From assembly GCA_020444775.1 (NCBI GenBank), contig JAGRHX010000403.1:1-8145 (forward strand): a stretch of 8,145 bases of DNA, written 5' to 3'. The stretch comes from Gammaproteobacteria bacterium. GTDB lineage: Bacteria; Pseudomonadota; Gammaproteobacteria; HK1. The notes under the pieces are model-generated. The model ran no database searches and had not been told where the DNA came from. It saw only the letters and a list, made by a program, of their open reading frames with translations. The first letter of the stretch is position 1; each line of letters opens with the position of its first letter. Made by a program: the position numbers and the translations under genes. Of this stretch, positions 1 to 6,702 are shown piece after piece.

Positions 1-922
1 GCATGACGTTGCCGGGGTGCGGATCGGCGTGGAAGAAGCCATCCTCGATGATCGTCGAGAGCATGGTCCGGGCACCCTCGACCGCGATGCGGCGCCTGTC
101 CAGCCCGGCCGCGGCGAGTCGTTCGACCTGCTGCCCGGGTATGCCCTCGATACGTTCCTGGACGTTGATCCGGACGCAGGACCACTCGCGATGGATCCGT
201 GGCACGACCACCGGGCATTGGCCACGGCGAAAGCGGGCCTTGAGATTGGCGGCCATACGTTCGACATTGCGTGCTTCCGCCGCAAGATCCAGCTCCAGTC
301 GAATGCTGCGCGCGAACTGTTCCACCAAGGCCGGCAATCGGAAGCGTGCCGCGTCGGGAAGCTGCTCGTCAGCGATCCGCGCAAGTCGCCGCAGCAGACG
401 CAGATCGGCCTCCACGGTCTGCTCGATGCCGGGTCGCCGGATCTTCACGACCACCCTCTGGCCATCGTGCAACACCGCGCCGTGGACCTGCGCGATCGAG
501 CCGGCGGCGATGGCCCGGGTCTCGAAGCTGGCGAACGCCTCCTCCGGCTGCATGCCCAGGTCGCGTCGAACCTGCTCGCGGAAGCTTTCGAACTCGACGG
601 GTGCGACCTGGTCCTGGAGTCGCTCGAACTCTTCGATCCAATCGGGCGGAAACAGGTCGACACGGGTGGAGAGAAGCTGGCCGAGCTTGACGAAGGTCGG
701 ACCGAGCTGCTCGAGCGCTGTGCGCACCCGCTGCGCGGTGCTCATCTCGACCAGTTCGGCAGCCTCGGTCCAATGGAAGGTCTCGCCGAGCTTCTCGAGC
801 GCACCGGCCAGCCCCAGACGGCCGACCACGTCGGTGAAGCCGTAGCGAACCAATACACCCGCGATCTCACGGATGCGCCCCAGATCCCGCGAGGTTTCGA
901 ACAGCTCCGCCAGCAAGGTCAT
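1..922 (-). CDS. ABC1/AarF/UbiB family atypical protein kinase-like protein, 3' end missing
   Basis: Reading the minus strand gives 307 residues of an ABC1 (AarF/UbiB) protein cut by the left edge; family members usually have about 430-560 residues. Visible hallmarks are the family-specific KxGQ motif (K79-L-G-Q82 within TFVKLGQLLSTR), the Ala-rich nucleotide loop AAGSIAQVH (139-147), the putative ATP-site lysine in VVVKIRRPG (K160), and the catalytic-loop signature HADPHPGN (298-305), directly before the edge. The metal-binding DFG-like segment and C-terminal part are missing. Known UbiB/COQ8 proteins are atypical kinases or ATPases that support ubiquinone synthesis at the membrane; many paralogs have no assigned role, and there are no ubiE/ubiJ-like neighbours here, so I give no symbol. 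The frame stays open upstream into the dioxygenase gene. I chose ATG at 922, giving MTLLAELFETSRDLGRI; GTG at 931 is also possible, and neither has a strong ribosome site. It lies 101 bp downstream of the dioxygenase gene and may be co-transcribed with it. Confidence 0.93.
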   Translation of the reverse strand, partial: MTLLAELFETSRDLGRIREIAGVLVRYGFTDVVGRLGLAGALEKLGETFHWTEAAELVEMSTAQRVRTALEQLGPTFVKLGQLLSTRVDLFPPDWIEEFERLQDQVAPVEFESFREQVRRDLGMQPEEAFASFETRAIAAGSIAQVHGAVLHDGQRVVVKIRRPGIEQTVEADLRLLRRLARIADEQLPDAARFRLPALVEQFARSIRLELDLAAEARNVERMAANLKARFRRGQCPVVVPRIHREWSCVRINVQERIEGIPGQQVERLAAAGLDRRRIAVEGARTMLSTIIEDGFFHADPHPGNVM

Positions 923-1023
923 GCGCGGCACCGCGTCCCGTCGCCCGAGTTCGACATGTCGCGACCGATCACAGCCCCCTCGCCCGCGGGCCGCCGTGCA
1001 ACGCGCCGCCTCGCCGAGGGCCT

Positions 1024-2034
1024 TCAGCCATCGAAGAACGGGCGCCCGTCATCACGTAGCCAGACACGCACCAGGTGGCGTTGGGTCTGTAACGTCGGAC
1101 CATTCTTGAACGGCTCGCGATGATGCAGCCCTTCGCGGTTGTTGAAGATCAACAGCTGGCCGCGCTCCAGCATGTATTGAGCCGATAGGCTCCGGCGCCG
1201 GATGGTGGCAATGGCGGTCTCGAGCGCATCGCGCCCAAGGTTGTCCAGCTCCTCACCGGCCCGCTCGTAGCCGCTCGGTATCTTGTTCAGCGACAAGCGG
1301 CTGAGCAGGCGTTGGCCGTCGTAGCCGATGGCCGGTGCCCAGATCAGATCCGGTTCACCCGGGATCTGGATGCCCTGGCGATTGTGATAGAAGGGCTGGA
1401 ACAGACGTTCGAGCTGGTCCGGCGCATCCTCGAGCATGGCGTTGAACAGCGAATAGATCGTGCAGTACTCGCTGAGGCCGCCCTCCAGCGCGCCGTGCAG
1501 GGTCAGCAGCGTGGTGAAGTTGGGGATGTTGCGATTGCCACTGTTGTCGGTATGGAAGGTCAACCGCTCCTGGGTCAAGCCCTTGTCGAATACGCGACGG
1601 TCTTGATCCGGCGTGTCCTTGATGTCGCGGAAGATCTGTCCGCCGGCCGATTGCGCCACGGGGTTGGAGACCATGCACAGCAACAGCCAGTGCACGGCGC
1701 GTGCCTCCTCGTCCGACCAGTCGTCCAGGGGCAACCGGTCGACGATTGCGAATCCACGCCCGTCGAAGGCCCGCTGCCGGGCCATCGTCATGGCCGCGCG
1801 GGTCGCATCCAGATCGAACAACTCTGGCCGCAGCATGTGCAGCGGCAGCTTCTGCAGACGCAGGCCGGCAACCAGCTCGGCAAGCTCGGCCAGCGCCTGC
1901 GGCTGCAGCTCGACCAGCCAGTCGGCCGGGCTGAGATCCGCCCCGGTCCAGACCTTGGCATTATCGAACGGCCGCTGCGGCCGGGTGCTGGCGGTTTCAT
2001 CGACGAGATCGAGCGCGATTTCCGGACTTGGCAT
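1024..2034 (-). CDS. TauD/TfdA family Fe(II)/2-oxoglutarate-dependent dioxygenase
   Basis: A complete 336-residue protein, in the usual range for the TauD/TfdA superfamily. It carries the facial-triad HxD as H161-T-D163 (in LTFHTDNSG) and the distal histidine at H304 in NNREGLHHREPF, which matches the family pattern L-H-x-R. R319 and R323 in RHLVRVWL are the likely 2-oxoglutarate carboxylate contacts. Enzymes of this fold use Fe(II), O2 and 2-oxoglutarate to hydroxylate or cleave small substrates such as taurine, aryloxy acids or gamma-butyrobetaine. The substrate cannot be read from sequence; the C-terminal RHLVRVWLRD resembles the uncharacterised TauD-like group rather than taurine dioxygenase itself. 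No signal peptide or membrane segment is seen, so it should be cytoplasmic. The start is supported by a strong GGAGGA site. It lies 66 bp downstream of the FG-GAP gene on the same strand, with no convincing terminator between them. Confidence 0.93.
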   Translation of the reverse strand: MPSPEIALDLVDETASTRPQRPFDNAKVWTGADLSPADWLVELQPQALAELAELVAGLRLQKLPLHMLRPELFDLDATRAAMTMARQRAFDGRGFAIVDRLPLDDWSDEEARAVHWLLLCMVSNPVAQSAGGQIFRDIKDTPDQDRRVFDKGLTQERLTFHTDNSGNRNIPNFTTLLTLHGALEGGLSEYCTIYSLFNAMLEDAPDQLERLFQPFYHNRQGIQIPGEPDLIWAPAIGYDGQRLLSRLSLNKIPSGYERAGEELDNLGRDALETAIATIRRRSLSAQYMLERGQLLIFNNREGLHHREPFKNGPTLQTQRHLVRVWLRDDGRPFFDG

Positions 2035-2040
2035 TCACGG

Positions 2041-2046
2041 TCCTCC
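2041..2046 (-). promoter_or_regulatory. Ribosome binding site of the dioxygenase gene
   Basis: On the minus strand GGAGGA sits 6 nt before the ATG at 2034. It fixes the start of the dioxygenase and shows that the gene has its own translation initiation in spite of the short gap after the FG-GAP gene. Confidence 0.8.
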
Positions 2047-2100
2047 CAAGGATTGAACCAGACATACAGCTTGCCACAGCTCGGCCATGCCGGTCGCATG

Positions 2101-5100
2101 TCATCGGCCCGCGCTCGCACCACGCAGCAAACCCGGTCGCCCGCGCAGGCGACCAGCACCGGCAATGGCAACGATCAGCATCGCCAGCATCAGCGCAGCA
2201 GCGCCGGGCAATGGCACCATCATCGGATCCGACAGTGTGGATCCAGGGTCGTTGGGATCGCTCTCACCCACATCCACGGCACCGTTGTGATTGGCGTCCT
2301 CGACGCCGTCGGCGTGACCGTCGCCGTCGCTGTCGGGAATCAGTGGTTTGGTGGTGGTGCCCGGGTCCGCATCGGCGACGAACACCGCGAGATCGGTGGC
2401 CAGCAACGGCCCGTTGTCGTCCAGATCAGCGACCGGCACGCTGACGCCGAGCTCGGTGCCGTCGGCAATCCCGTCGCCGTCACTGTCGCTGTTGCACGGG
2501 TCGGTCTCGGCCGAATCCAGTCGGCCATTACCGTTGCCATCCTCCAGCCCGTCGAGCAGACCGTCGTCATCGCTGTCACGATCGAATGCATCGCTACAGC
2601 CCGAGGCCTCCAGGCGATCGCGCAGACCGTCCTGGTCGCTGTCGACCAGGCGATTGCGCAGATCCACCCCGCCCGTCAGGTTGCTCGCCGCGCGCAGCCA
2701 GCGGCCGTGTCGGGCCAGCGGCGTGGTGACCGGGTCGTAGACGACGCGCGCGCGCCAACGATACGGCGTGCCATCTCCGTCGAGCCCCGTCACCAGGGCT
2801 AGCAGGTCCACCCCCTGGGTGCCAGTGTCCAGCCAGTCCTCGCTGCGCGCGAGACCGGTCCCGTCGAACGGCTGATTCCAGCGCTTGATCTCCCACTCCA
2901 ACCTGATTCGACCACGACCGAAAACACCACGACCGCGTGTGAGCAGCCGGAACTCGCTGCCGCTGAGCTGACCACGAATGGCGACCGGCGCACTGCCGTC
3001 GGCACGGCGCGCCCGCGCCCGCATGGGCCGCGCCCGACCCTGATTACCCGCATAGAGCAACACGCGTCCACTTTCGGATTGGGCGCCATCGAAGCGGTAC
3101 GCGCCGATGAGCACCTCATGGTAGCCGTCGCCATCGACGTCACCGGCCCCCGTCACCGCGCGCGCGAAGCCGGTGCCGGCGCGATCGTCCTGAACGCTCA
3201 CGGCGGGCTCGGTACCGAGTCCGGCCGGGCCGCCGTGGTACAGGTGTGCGCGACCGGGCTGCGGGTCGCTGACGATTCCCGGCGCGCCGATCAGAACGTC
3301 CGTGTAGCCGTCACCGTTCACGTCACCGGCGCTGGACACCGAGAAGCCGAACAGGGCGCTGGTGCGATTGGACTCGGCCGTCCAGCTCGCGCTCACCGCC
3401 AACCCGGTGGGTCCGCCGACATAGACGAACGCCCGGCCCTCGTCGGTCTGGCCCGCGTCGAAGAACGGCGCGCCGATGACCACATCGCCATAACCGTCAC
3501 CGTTCACGTCCCCCGCCGCGGCCAGGGCGACACCAAAGGCGGCCGCTCGATGATTGCCTTCCGCACTCCAGTTGCCGGGCACGAGGCCTTGGTGACTGCC
3601 GCGGTAGAGCCAGACCTTGCCCTCGTCCAGCTCGCCGTCGTCGAACGCATGCGCGCCGACCAGCACATCGCTGTAGCCATCACCGTCGACGTCACCGGCT
3701 CCGGCCACCGCGCGCCCGAAGAACGCCCGTGCCTGACCGGAAGCCTCTGTCCAGGCGGGCTCGGCCGCCAGTCCGCCCGGCGAGCCCAGATAGAGGTAGG
3801 CTCGCCCCTCGTCGGGCTGGTCGAGGTCGTAGCCCGAGGCGCCGATGATCACATCGGCGAAGCCATCGCCATTGACGTCGCCGGCCGCGGCGACCGCGCC
3901 ACCGAAGCCGGCCCGGGCCTGATTGGACTCCGCCCGCCAGGCCTGGGCCCCAGGCCCCGTGGGACCACCGGGATAGAGGAACGCCCCGCCCTCGCGCAGC
4001 TGTCCGTCGCCGTACCCCACAGCGCCGATAAGGATGTCGTCGTAGCCGTCTCCATCGACGTCACCCGCGCCGGCCAACGCACCGCCGAACTCCGCGTCGG
4101 TCATGTCGCCCTCGGCGTGCCAGCTCGGGACGCTCGCCAGTCCGGCGGCGCTACCGGCATACAGCCAGACGCCCCCCTCCTTGGCGTGGCCGTTGTCCCA
4201 GGTCGGGGCGCCGATCAGCACATCTGCAAAGCCGTCGCCGTTGACGTCGCCGGCAGCCGCGAGCGCGGCTCCGAACCAGGCACGTGCCTGATCCGATCCG
4301 ACCTGCCAGCTGGACTGCCCTGTCGGGCCATCCCCGGCACCGGCGTAGAGCCAGACACGGCCCTCGTCCGGCACCGCGCCGTCGTACAGCGCGGCGCCGA
4401 CCAGCAGATCGGCGAATCCATCGCCATCGACGTCGCCGGCGCTGGCGACCGACTGGCCGAACCCGGCACCCGCCTGGTCGGATTCGGCCGTCCAGTCCGG
4501 TGCCGCCGACAGCCCCGTCGCGGCGCCGTGGTAGACCTCCACCCGCCCCGCATCCATCGCCGGTGCATCGTAGCCCGGTGCCCCGACCACCAGATCCGCA
4601 TACCCGTCCCCGTTCAAATCGCCGGCCGTTGCCAGTGCCGCGCCGAAGCGGGCACCGGCCTGCGCGGCCTGCGCCTGCCAGTCGGGGGTCGATGACAATC
4701 CGCCGGCGCCGCCATGAAAGACCAGCACCGCGCCGGCCCCGGCCGGACCACCATCATGGCCGGGCACACCGACGGCGACATCGGCATGACCGTCGCCATT
4801 CACATCACCGGCGGTGCTGACCGCGCTGCCGAGCGCGGCGTCTGCCTGATCGCCCTCCACACTCCACACCGGCGTGACACCGAGCGCCGGCGCATTGCCC
4901 CCCAGGTAGAGGCTGACCCGTCCCGCCCGTGGCTGACCATCGCCATTGCCCTGGCCGGGGGCAGCGACCAACACATCGGCAAAGCCGTCGCCGTTCACGT
5001 CGCCGGCGCCGGCCAGCGCGATGGCGAAGCCGCCACCGGACTGGTCACCATCCCGGGTCAGCGCCGCGACGGACTCGGGGCCGTTCGCGCCACCCCGGTA

Positions 5101-6480
5101 CAGATACAGGCGGCCGAGCTCGCCCTGACTTGGCTCTTGGTCCGCATCATGGCCCGGCGCGCCGACCAGCAGGTCGGCGTAGCCGTCGCCGTCGACGTCA
5201 CCGACCCCGGCGACTGCGTGCCCGAAGCGGGCACCCGCCCGATTCGGCTCCGCAGTCCAGGAGACGCTGCTGGCGATTCCACCGCTGCCGCCCAGATAGA
5301 CGTACACCCGCCCCTCGTCGAGCTGACCGGCGTCATACAGCGGCGCGCCGACGATGACGTCGGCATGACCGTCGGCATTCACGTCACCCGCGGTCGCGAC
5401 CGACGAGCCGAGCATGGCGCCGGCCTGGTCCCCCTCGGCGCTCCAGGCTGGTGCGATGCCGGGCCCGCCGGCGCTCCCCAGATAGAGGTAGACCCGTCCC
5501 TCGTCGACCTGACCGGCGTCGTACCCGGGCGCCGCGACCAGCAGGTCCGCGTAGCCATCGCCGTTGACATCCCCGGCCGTCGCCAGCGACCAGCCCAATC
5601 GCGCCCCTTCTTGATTGGAATCGACATTCCAGACTGCGCTGGTGGCGAGCGGGTCGACCGTCACCGGATAGCGAGCACCCGCGACGCGCACGGCCAGCGT
5701 CAGGCCATCGTCGCGCAGCGACATGGTCACGGGCAGGATGAGACCATCGGCATCGAAGGCACGCAGGTGACCGAACTCCAACACCTCGACCCCGGCCACG
5801 CTTCGCAGGCTCAAACGATCATCAACCATTTCCGCCACCAGGTTGCCGCCCATACGCAGCTGCAGGGTTGTCCAGCCCCGCGCGTCCTCACCCACCGGAC
5901 GATGCAGGGTGAAGCCCTGCTCCAGACCACGCGCGTCGTTCTGATACCACTCGGTGAGCCCGGGCCGCGCATACTCCACCCGGTCGCCGTTCATCGCCGG
6001 CTCGCCCACCGTCGCAGGCGTCGGCGTGGCCTCGACACCATAGCCACTGAGACTCAGGGACCAGTGCCAGAGTGGGGACCAGGGCCAGCGTGTGCCGCCG
6101 CCCGCGACCCGTGGCAGCAGACGTATGCCGCCCTCGGTGAAGCAGACACGCAGGCCGTGCGCGCGGTTCGGGGCCTGCAGCACGCTCGCCTGGTCGTCCG
6201 AACCGGCGCCACAATCGACCCCGCGCTGGAAACTGGGCGCGTACTCACGCATCGCAAGGCTCTCGCGCACCGTCTGCCACCAGCGCGAGTCGGCTCCGGA
6301 GACCGCGGTGCTCACGCCGTCCGGCTCGCCCGCCAGACCGTTGGCCCGCGCGCCGGGCACGGCTGCGTTCTGGACCAGGACGACGAACAGCAGCGGCCAC
6401 CACCTCGTCCACACCCGCTGTCGTCGCCAGGACCCGCATCGCATCCAGCGAACTGCCGTGATCTGAATGGCCCTGATCAT
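2101..6480 (-). CDS. Large exported FG-GAP (integrin alpha-like) repeat protein with TSP3-like calcium motifs and C-terminal hydrophobic tail
   Basis: A 1459-residue protein. Residues 1-46 look like a signal peptide with a long basic n-region, a WWPLLFVVLV core and an ARA|NG cleavage site. Residues 47-284 form an N-terminal module ending in YPVTVDPLAT, a segment I associate with other bacterial FG-GAP proteins. Residues 288-1146 hold 14 FG-GAP repeats, each with an FG-type turn, a GDVNGDGYADLLVGAP-like calcium loop and a GRVYLY-like strand. Residues 1147-1278 are a linker or beta domain (EWEIKRWNQPFDGTG, YRWRARVVYD). Residues 1280-1411 hold four DSDxDGxxD thrombospondin-type-3-like motifs, two cysteines (C1295, C1329) and two EF-hand-like loops. 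Residues 1422-1459 are a VPLP motif, a hydrophobic helix and a basic tail. FG-GAP propellers generally bind ligands or calcium, so a surface adhesin or scaffold role is inferred. The ligand is unknown. The ATG at 6480 is favoured over the internal ATG at 6444 because only the former has a ribosome site. It could be the first gene of an operon with the dioxygenase and the UbiB-like gene. Confidence 0.93.
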   Translation of the reverse strand: MIRAIQITAVRWMRCGSWRRQRVWTRWWPLLFVVLVQNAAVPGARANGLAGEPDGVSTAVSGADSRWWQTVRESLAMREYAPSFQRGVDCGAGSDDQASVLQAPNRAHGLRVCFTEGGIRLLPRVAGGGTRWPWSPLWHWSLSLSGYGVEATPTPATVGEPAMNGDRVEYARPGLTEWYQNDARGLEQGFTLHRPVGEDARGWTTLQLRMGGNLVAEMVDDRLSLRSVAGVEVLEFGHLRAFDADGLILPVTMSLRDDGLTLAVRVAGARYPVTVDPLATSAVWNVDSNQEGARLGWSLATAGDVNGDGYADLLVAAPGYDAGQVDEGRVYLYLGSAGGPGIAPAWSAEGDQAGAMLGSSVATAGDVNADGHADVIVGAPLYDAGQLDEGRVYVYLGGSGGIASSVSWTAEPNRAGARFGHAVAGVGDVDGDGYADLLVGAPGHDADQEPSQGELGRLYLYRGGANGPESVAALTRDGDQSGGGFAIALAGAGDVNGDGFADVLVAAPGQGNGDGQPRAGRVSLYLGGNAPALGVTPVWSVEGDQADAALGSAVSTAGDVNGDGHADVAVGVPGHDGGPAGAGAVLVFHGGAGGLSSTPDWQAQAAQAGARFGAALATAGDLNGDGYADLVVGAPGYDAPAMDAGRVEVYHGAATGLSAAPDWTAESDQAGAGFGQSVASAGDVDGDGFADLLVGAALYDGAVPDEGRVWLYAGAGDGPTGQSSWQVGSDQARAWFGAALAAAGDVNGDGFADVLIGAPTWDNGHAKEGGVWLYAGSAAGLASVPSWHAEGDMTDAEFGGALAGAGDVDGDGYDDILIGAVGYGDGQLREGGAFLYPGGPTGPGAQAWRAESNQARAGFGGAVAAAGDVNGDGFADVIIGASGYDLDQPDEGRAYLYLGSPGGLAAEPAWTEASGQARAFFGRAVAGAGDVDGDGYSDVLVGAHAFDDGELDEGKVWLYRGSHQGLVPGNWSAEGNHRAAAFGVALAAAGDVNGDGYGDVVIGAPFFDAGQTDEGRAFVYVGGPTGLAVSASWTAESNRTSALFGFSVSSAGDVNGDGYTDVLIGAPGIVSDPQPGRAHLYHGGPAGLGTEPAVSVQDDRAGTGFARAVTGAGDVDGDGYHEVLIGAYRFDGAQSESGRVLLYAGNQGRARPMRARARRADGSAPVAIRGQLSGSEFRLLTRGRGVFGRGRIRLEWEIKRWNQPFDGTGLARSEDWLDTGTQGVDLLALVTGLDGDGTPYRWRARVVYDPVTTPLARHGRWLRAASNLTGGVDLRNRLVDSDQDGLRDRLEASGCSDAFDRDSDDDGLLDGLEDGNGNGRLDSAETDPCNSDSDGDGIADGTELGVSVPVADLDDNGPLLATDLAVFVADADPGTTTKPLIPDSDGDGHADGVEDANHNGAVDVGESDPNDPGSTLSDPMMVPLPGAAALMLAMLIVAIAGAGRLRGRPGLLRGASAGR
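2104..2217 (-). other. Putative C-terminal sorting/anchor tail (VPLP motif, hydrophobic helix, basic end)
   Basis: The last 38 residues (1422-1459) have the three-part plan of exosortase-type sorting tails: a short proline motif VPLPG, a hydrophobic helix (AAALMLAMLIVAIAGAG) and an arginine-rich end (RLRGRPGLLRGASAGR). The motif resembles the PEP-CTERM/VPLPA-CTERM type seen in Gram-negative bacteria with exosortases. The basic end is longer than in typical members, so a plain C-terminal membrane anchor remains possible. No exosortase gene is in the window. Confidence 0.6.
2248..2643 (-). repeat. Thrombospondin-type-3-like / EF-hand-like calcium motifs (coding)
   Basis: Residues 1280-1411 of the FG-GAP protein contain DSDQDGLRD (1280), DSDDDGLLD (1302), DSDGDGIAD (1332) and DSDGDGHAD (1383), plus GNGNGRLD (1315) and NHNGAVD (1397), the last two resembling bacterial EF-hand loops. 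Such acidic DxDxDG strings bind calcium in thrombospondin type 3 and related bacterial modules, often as a stiff stalk next to the membrane anchor. C1295 and C1329 could form a disulfide, which would fit an extracytoplasmic location. Confidence 0.85.
3043..5619 (-). repeat. Fourteen FG-GAP repeats (coding, about 62 aa or 187 bp per unit)
   Basis: The calcium-loop motif GDV(N/D)GDG occurs 14 times, first at residue 303 (codon beginning at 5574) and last at residue 1113 (3144), a mean spacing of about 187 bp. Thirteen units keep the G-D-x-x-x-D-G core with GDG; the second reads GDVNADGHAD and the sixth GDLNGDGYAD. Units 3 and 4 have longer loops after the motif (DADQEPSQGELG and GQGNGDGQPRAG). 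The copies are diverged, so this looks like an old internal expansion rather than a recent one. Integrin-type FG-GAP propellers have seven blades, so 14 units would make two propellers; this is inferred from the count only. Confidence 0.9.
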
Positions 6481-6486
6481 CCGACG

Positions 6487-6493
6487 CTCCTCC
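6487..6493 (-). promoter_or_regulatory. Ribosome binding site of the FG-GAP gene
   Basis: GGAGGAG on the minus strand lies 6 nt before the ATG at 6480 and decides for this start over the in-frame ATG at 6444, which has no purine-rich site ahead of it. Confidence 0.8.
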
Positions 6494-6529
6494 GCCGACG
6501 ACCCACGTCAGCACGGTCGCAACCTAGCG

Positions 6530-6551
6530 GTTGACAACGGCCCGGGTCAAC
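6530..6551. promoter_or_regulatory. Perfect inverted repeat GTTGAC-N10-GTCAAC, possible operator
   Basis: Six-base arms GTTGAC (6530-6535) and GTCAAC (6546-6551) are separated by 10 nt, so arm centres are 16 nt apart, about one and a half helical turns. It lies in the divergent region, 50 bp from the FG-GAP start and about 150 bp from the NHL start, and overlaps the only -35-like hexamers there. A dimeric regulator binding here could act on the FG-GAP promoter. A 6-bp repeat can also arise by chance, so this is a suggestion only. Confidence 0.3.
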
Positions 6552-6610
6552 GCGGCCGGCAACGCCCGCTGCCCGAGCGACCCGAGTACCACCGCCGCCG
6601 GGAGCTACCG

Positions 6611-6625
6611 GCGCGCGCAGCGCGC
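6611..6625. other. GC-rich hairpin GCGCGC-gca-GCGCGC
   Basis: Perfect 6-bp arms with a 3-nt loop, followed at 6626-6641 by a second short inverted repeat (AACGC-N6-GCGTT). The pair lies about 60-90 bp before the NHL gene and would fall in its 5' leader if transcription started upstream of 6611. There is no U-tract to make it an intrinsic terminator, and such GC alternation is common in high-GC spacers. Confidence 0.25.
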
Positions 6626-6690
6626 AACGCGTGTCGGCGTTAATCTCACTCGAACCCTGATGCGGCCCACGTCCCAACGAGACAACCGTC

Positions 6691-6695
6691 GAGGT
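6691..6695 (+). promoter_or_regulatory. Ribosome binding site of the NHL gene
   Basis: GAGGT lies 7 nt before the ATG at 6703. A second in-frame ATG at 6709 would leave 13 nt, too far, so 6703 is preferred. Confidence 0.6.
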
Positions 6696-6702
6696 ACTGC
6701 TC

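Larger units (their letters stand above)
6481..6702. promoter_or_regulatory. Divergent intergenic region between the two propeller genes
   Basis: This 222-bp gap separates the minus-strand FG-GAP gene from the plus-strand NHL gene and must hold the promoters of both unless transcription enters from outside. A plus-strand TTGACA at 6531-6536 matches the sigma-70 -35 consensus but has no good -10 at 16-18 nt. On the minus strand TTGACC (6551-6546) is followed 19 nt later by TAGGTT, also weak. I therefore assign no exact promoter. The region contains an inverted repeat (6530-6551) and a GC-rich hairpin (6611-6625). Confidence 0.5.

Noticed and set aside
952..990. Palindromes CGACATGTCG and CCCGCGGG in the gap before the UbiB-like gene
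   Set aside because: Both are short, close to what is expected in high-GC DNA, and not tied to a promoter-like sequence.
17..1123. Plus-strand open frame (368 codons) over the UbiB-like gene
   Set aside because: The minus strand carries KxGQ, AAGSIAQVH and HADPHPGN motifs in one frame, so this is a shadow.
2035..2100. Intrinsic terminator between the FG-GAP and dioxygenase genes
   Set aside because: Only short GC-rich palindromic pieces (for example around GGCCATGCC) are present and no T-run follows on the minus strand.
1312..2802. Plus-strand open frame (496 codons) over the dioxygenase and the FG-GAP 3' end
   Set aside because: It crosses two well-supported minus-strand genes and the gap between them, and its product shows no recognisable family.
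3079..4695. Long plus-strand open frame (538 codons) antisense to the FG-GAP repeats
   Set aside because: It mirrors the repeat period of the FG-GAP gene and its product has the same repeated pattern of IDVTG-type strings that come from reverse reading of GDVNGDG codons. Two such frames abut here; high GC keeps antisense frames open.
3043..5619. Regular spacing suggestive of a CRISPR or satellite array
   Set aside because: The 187-bp period is too long and the copies too diverged for CRISPR, and each unit translates to an FG-GAP repeat.
6343..6480. Tat signal peptide in the FG-GAP protein because of an RR pair
   Set aside because: The arginine pair is in WRRQRVW, without the S-R-R-x-F-L-K pattern; a Sec signal with a long basic n-region explains it better.
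4714..6534. Long plus-strand open frame (606 codons) antisense to the FG-GAP gene
   Set aside because: Same reason: the opposite strand encodes a clear signal peptide and FG-GAP repeats, while this frame has no domain and no ribosome site.
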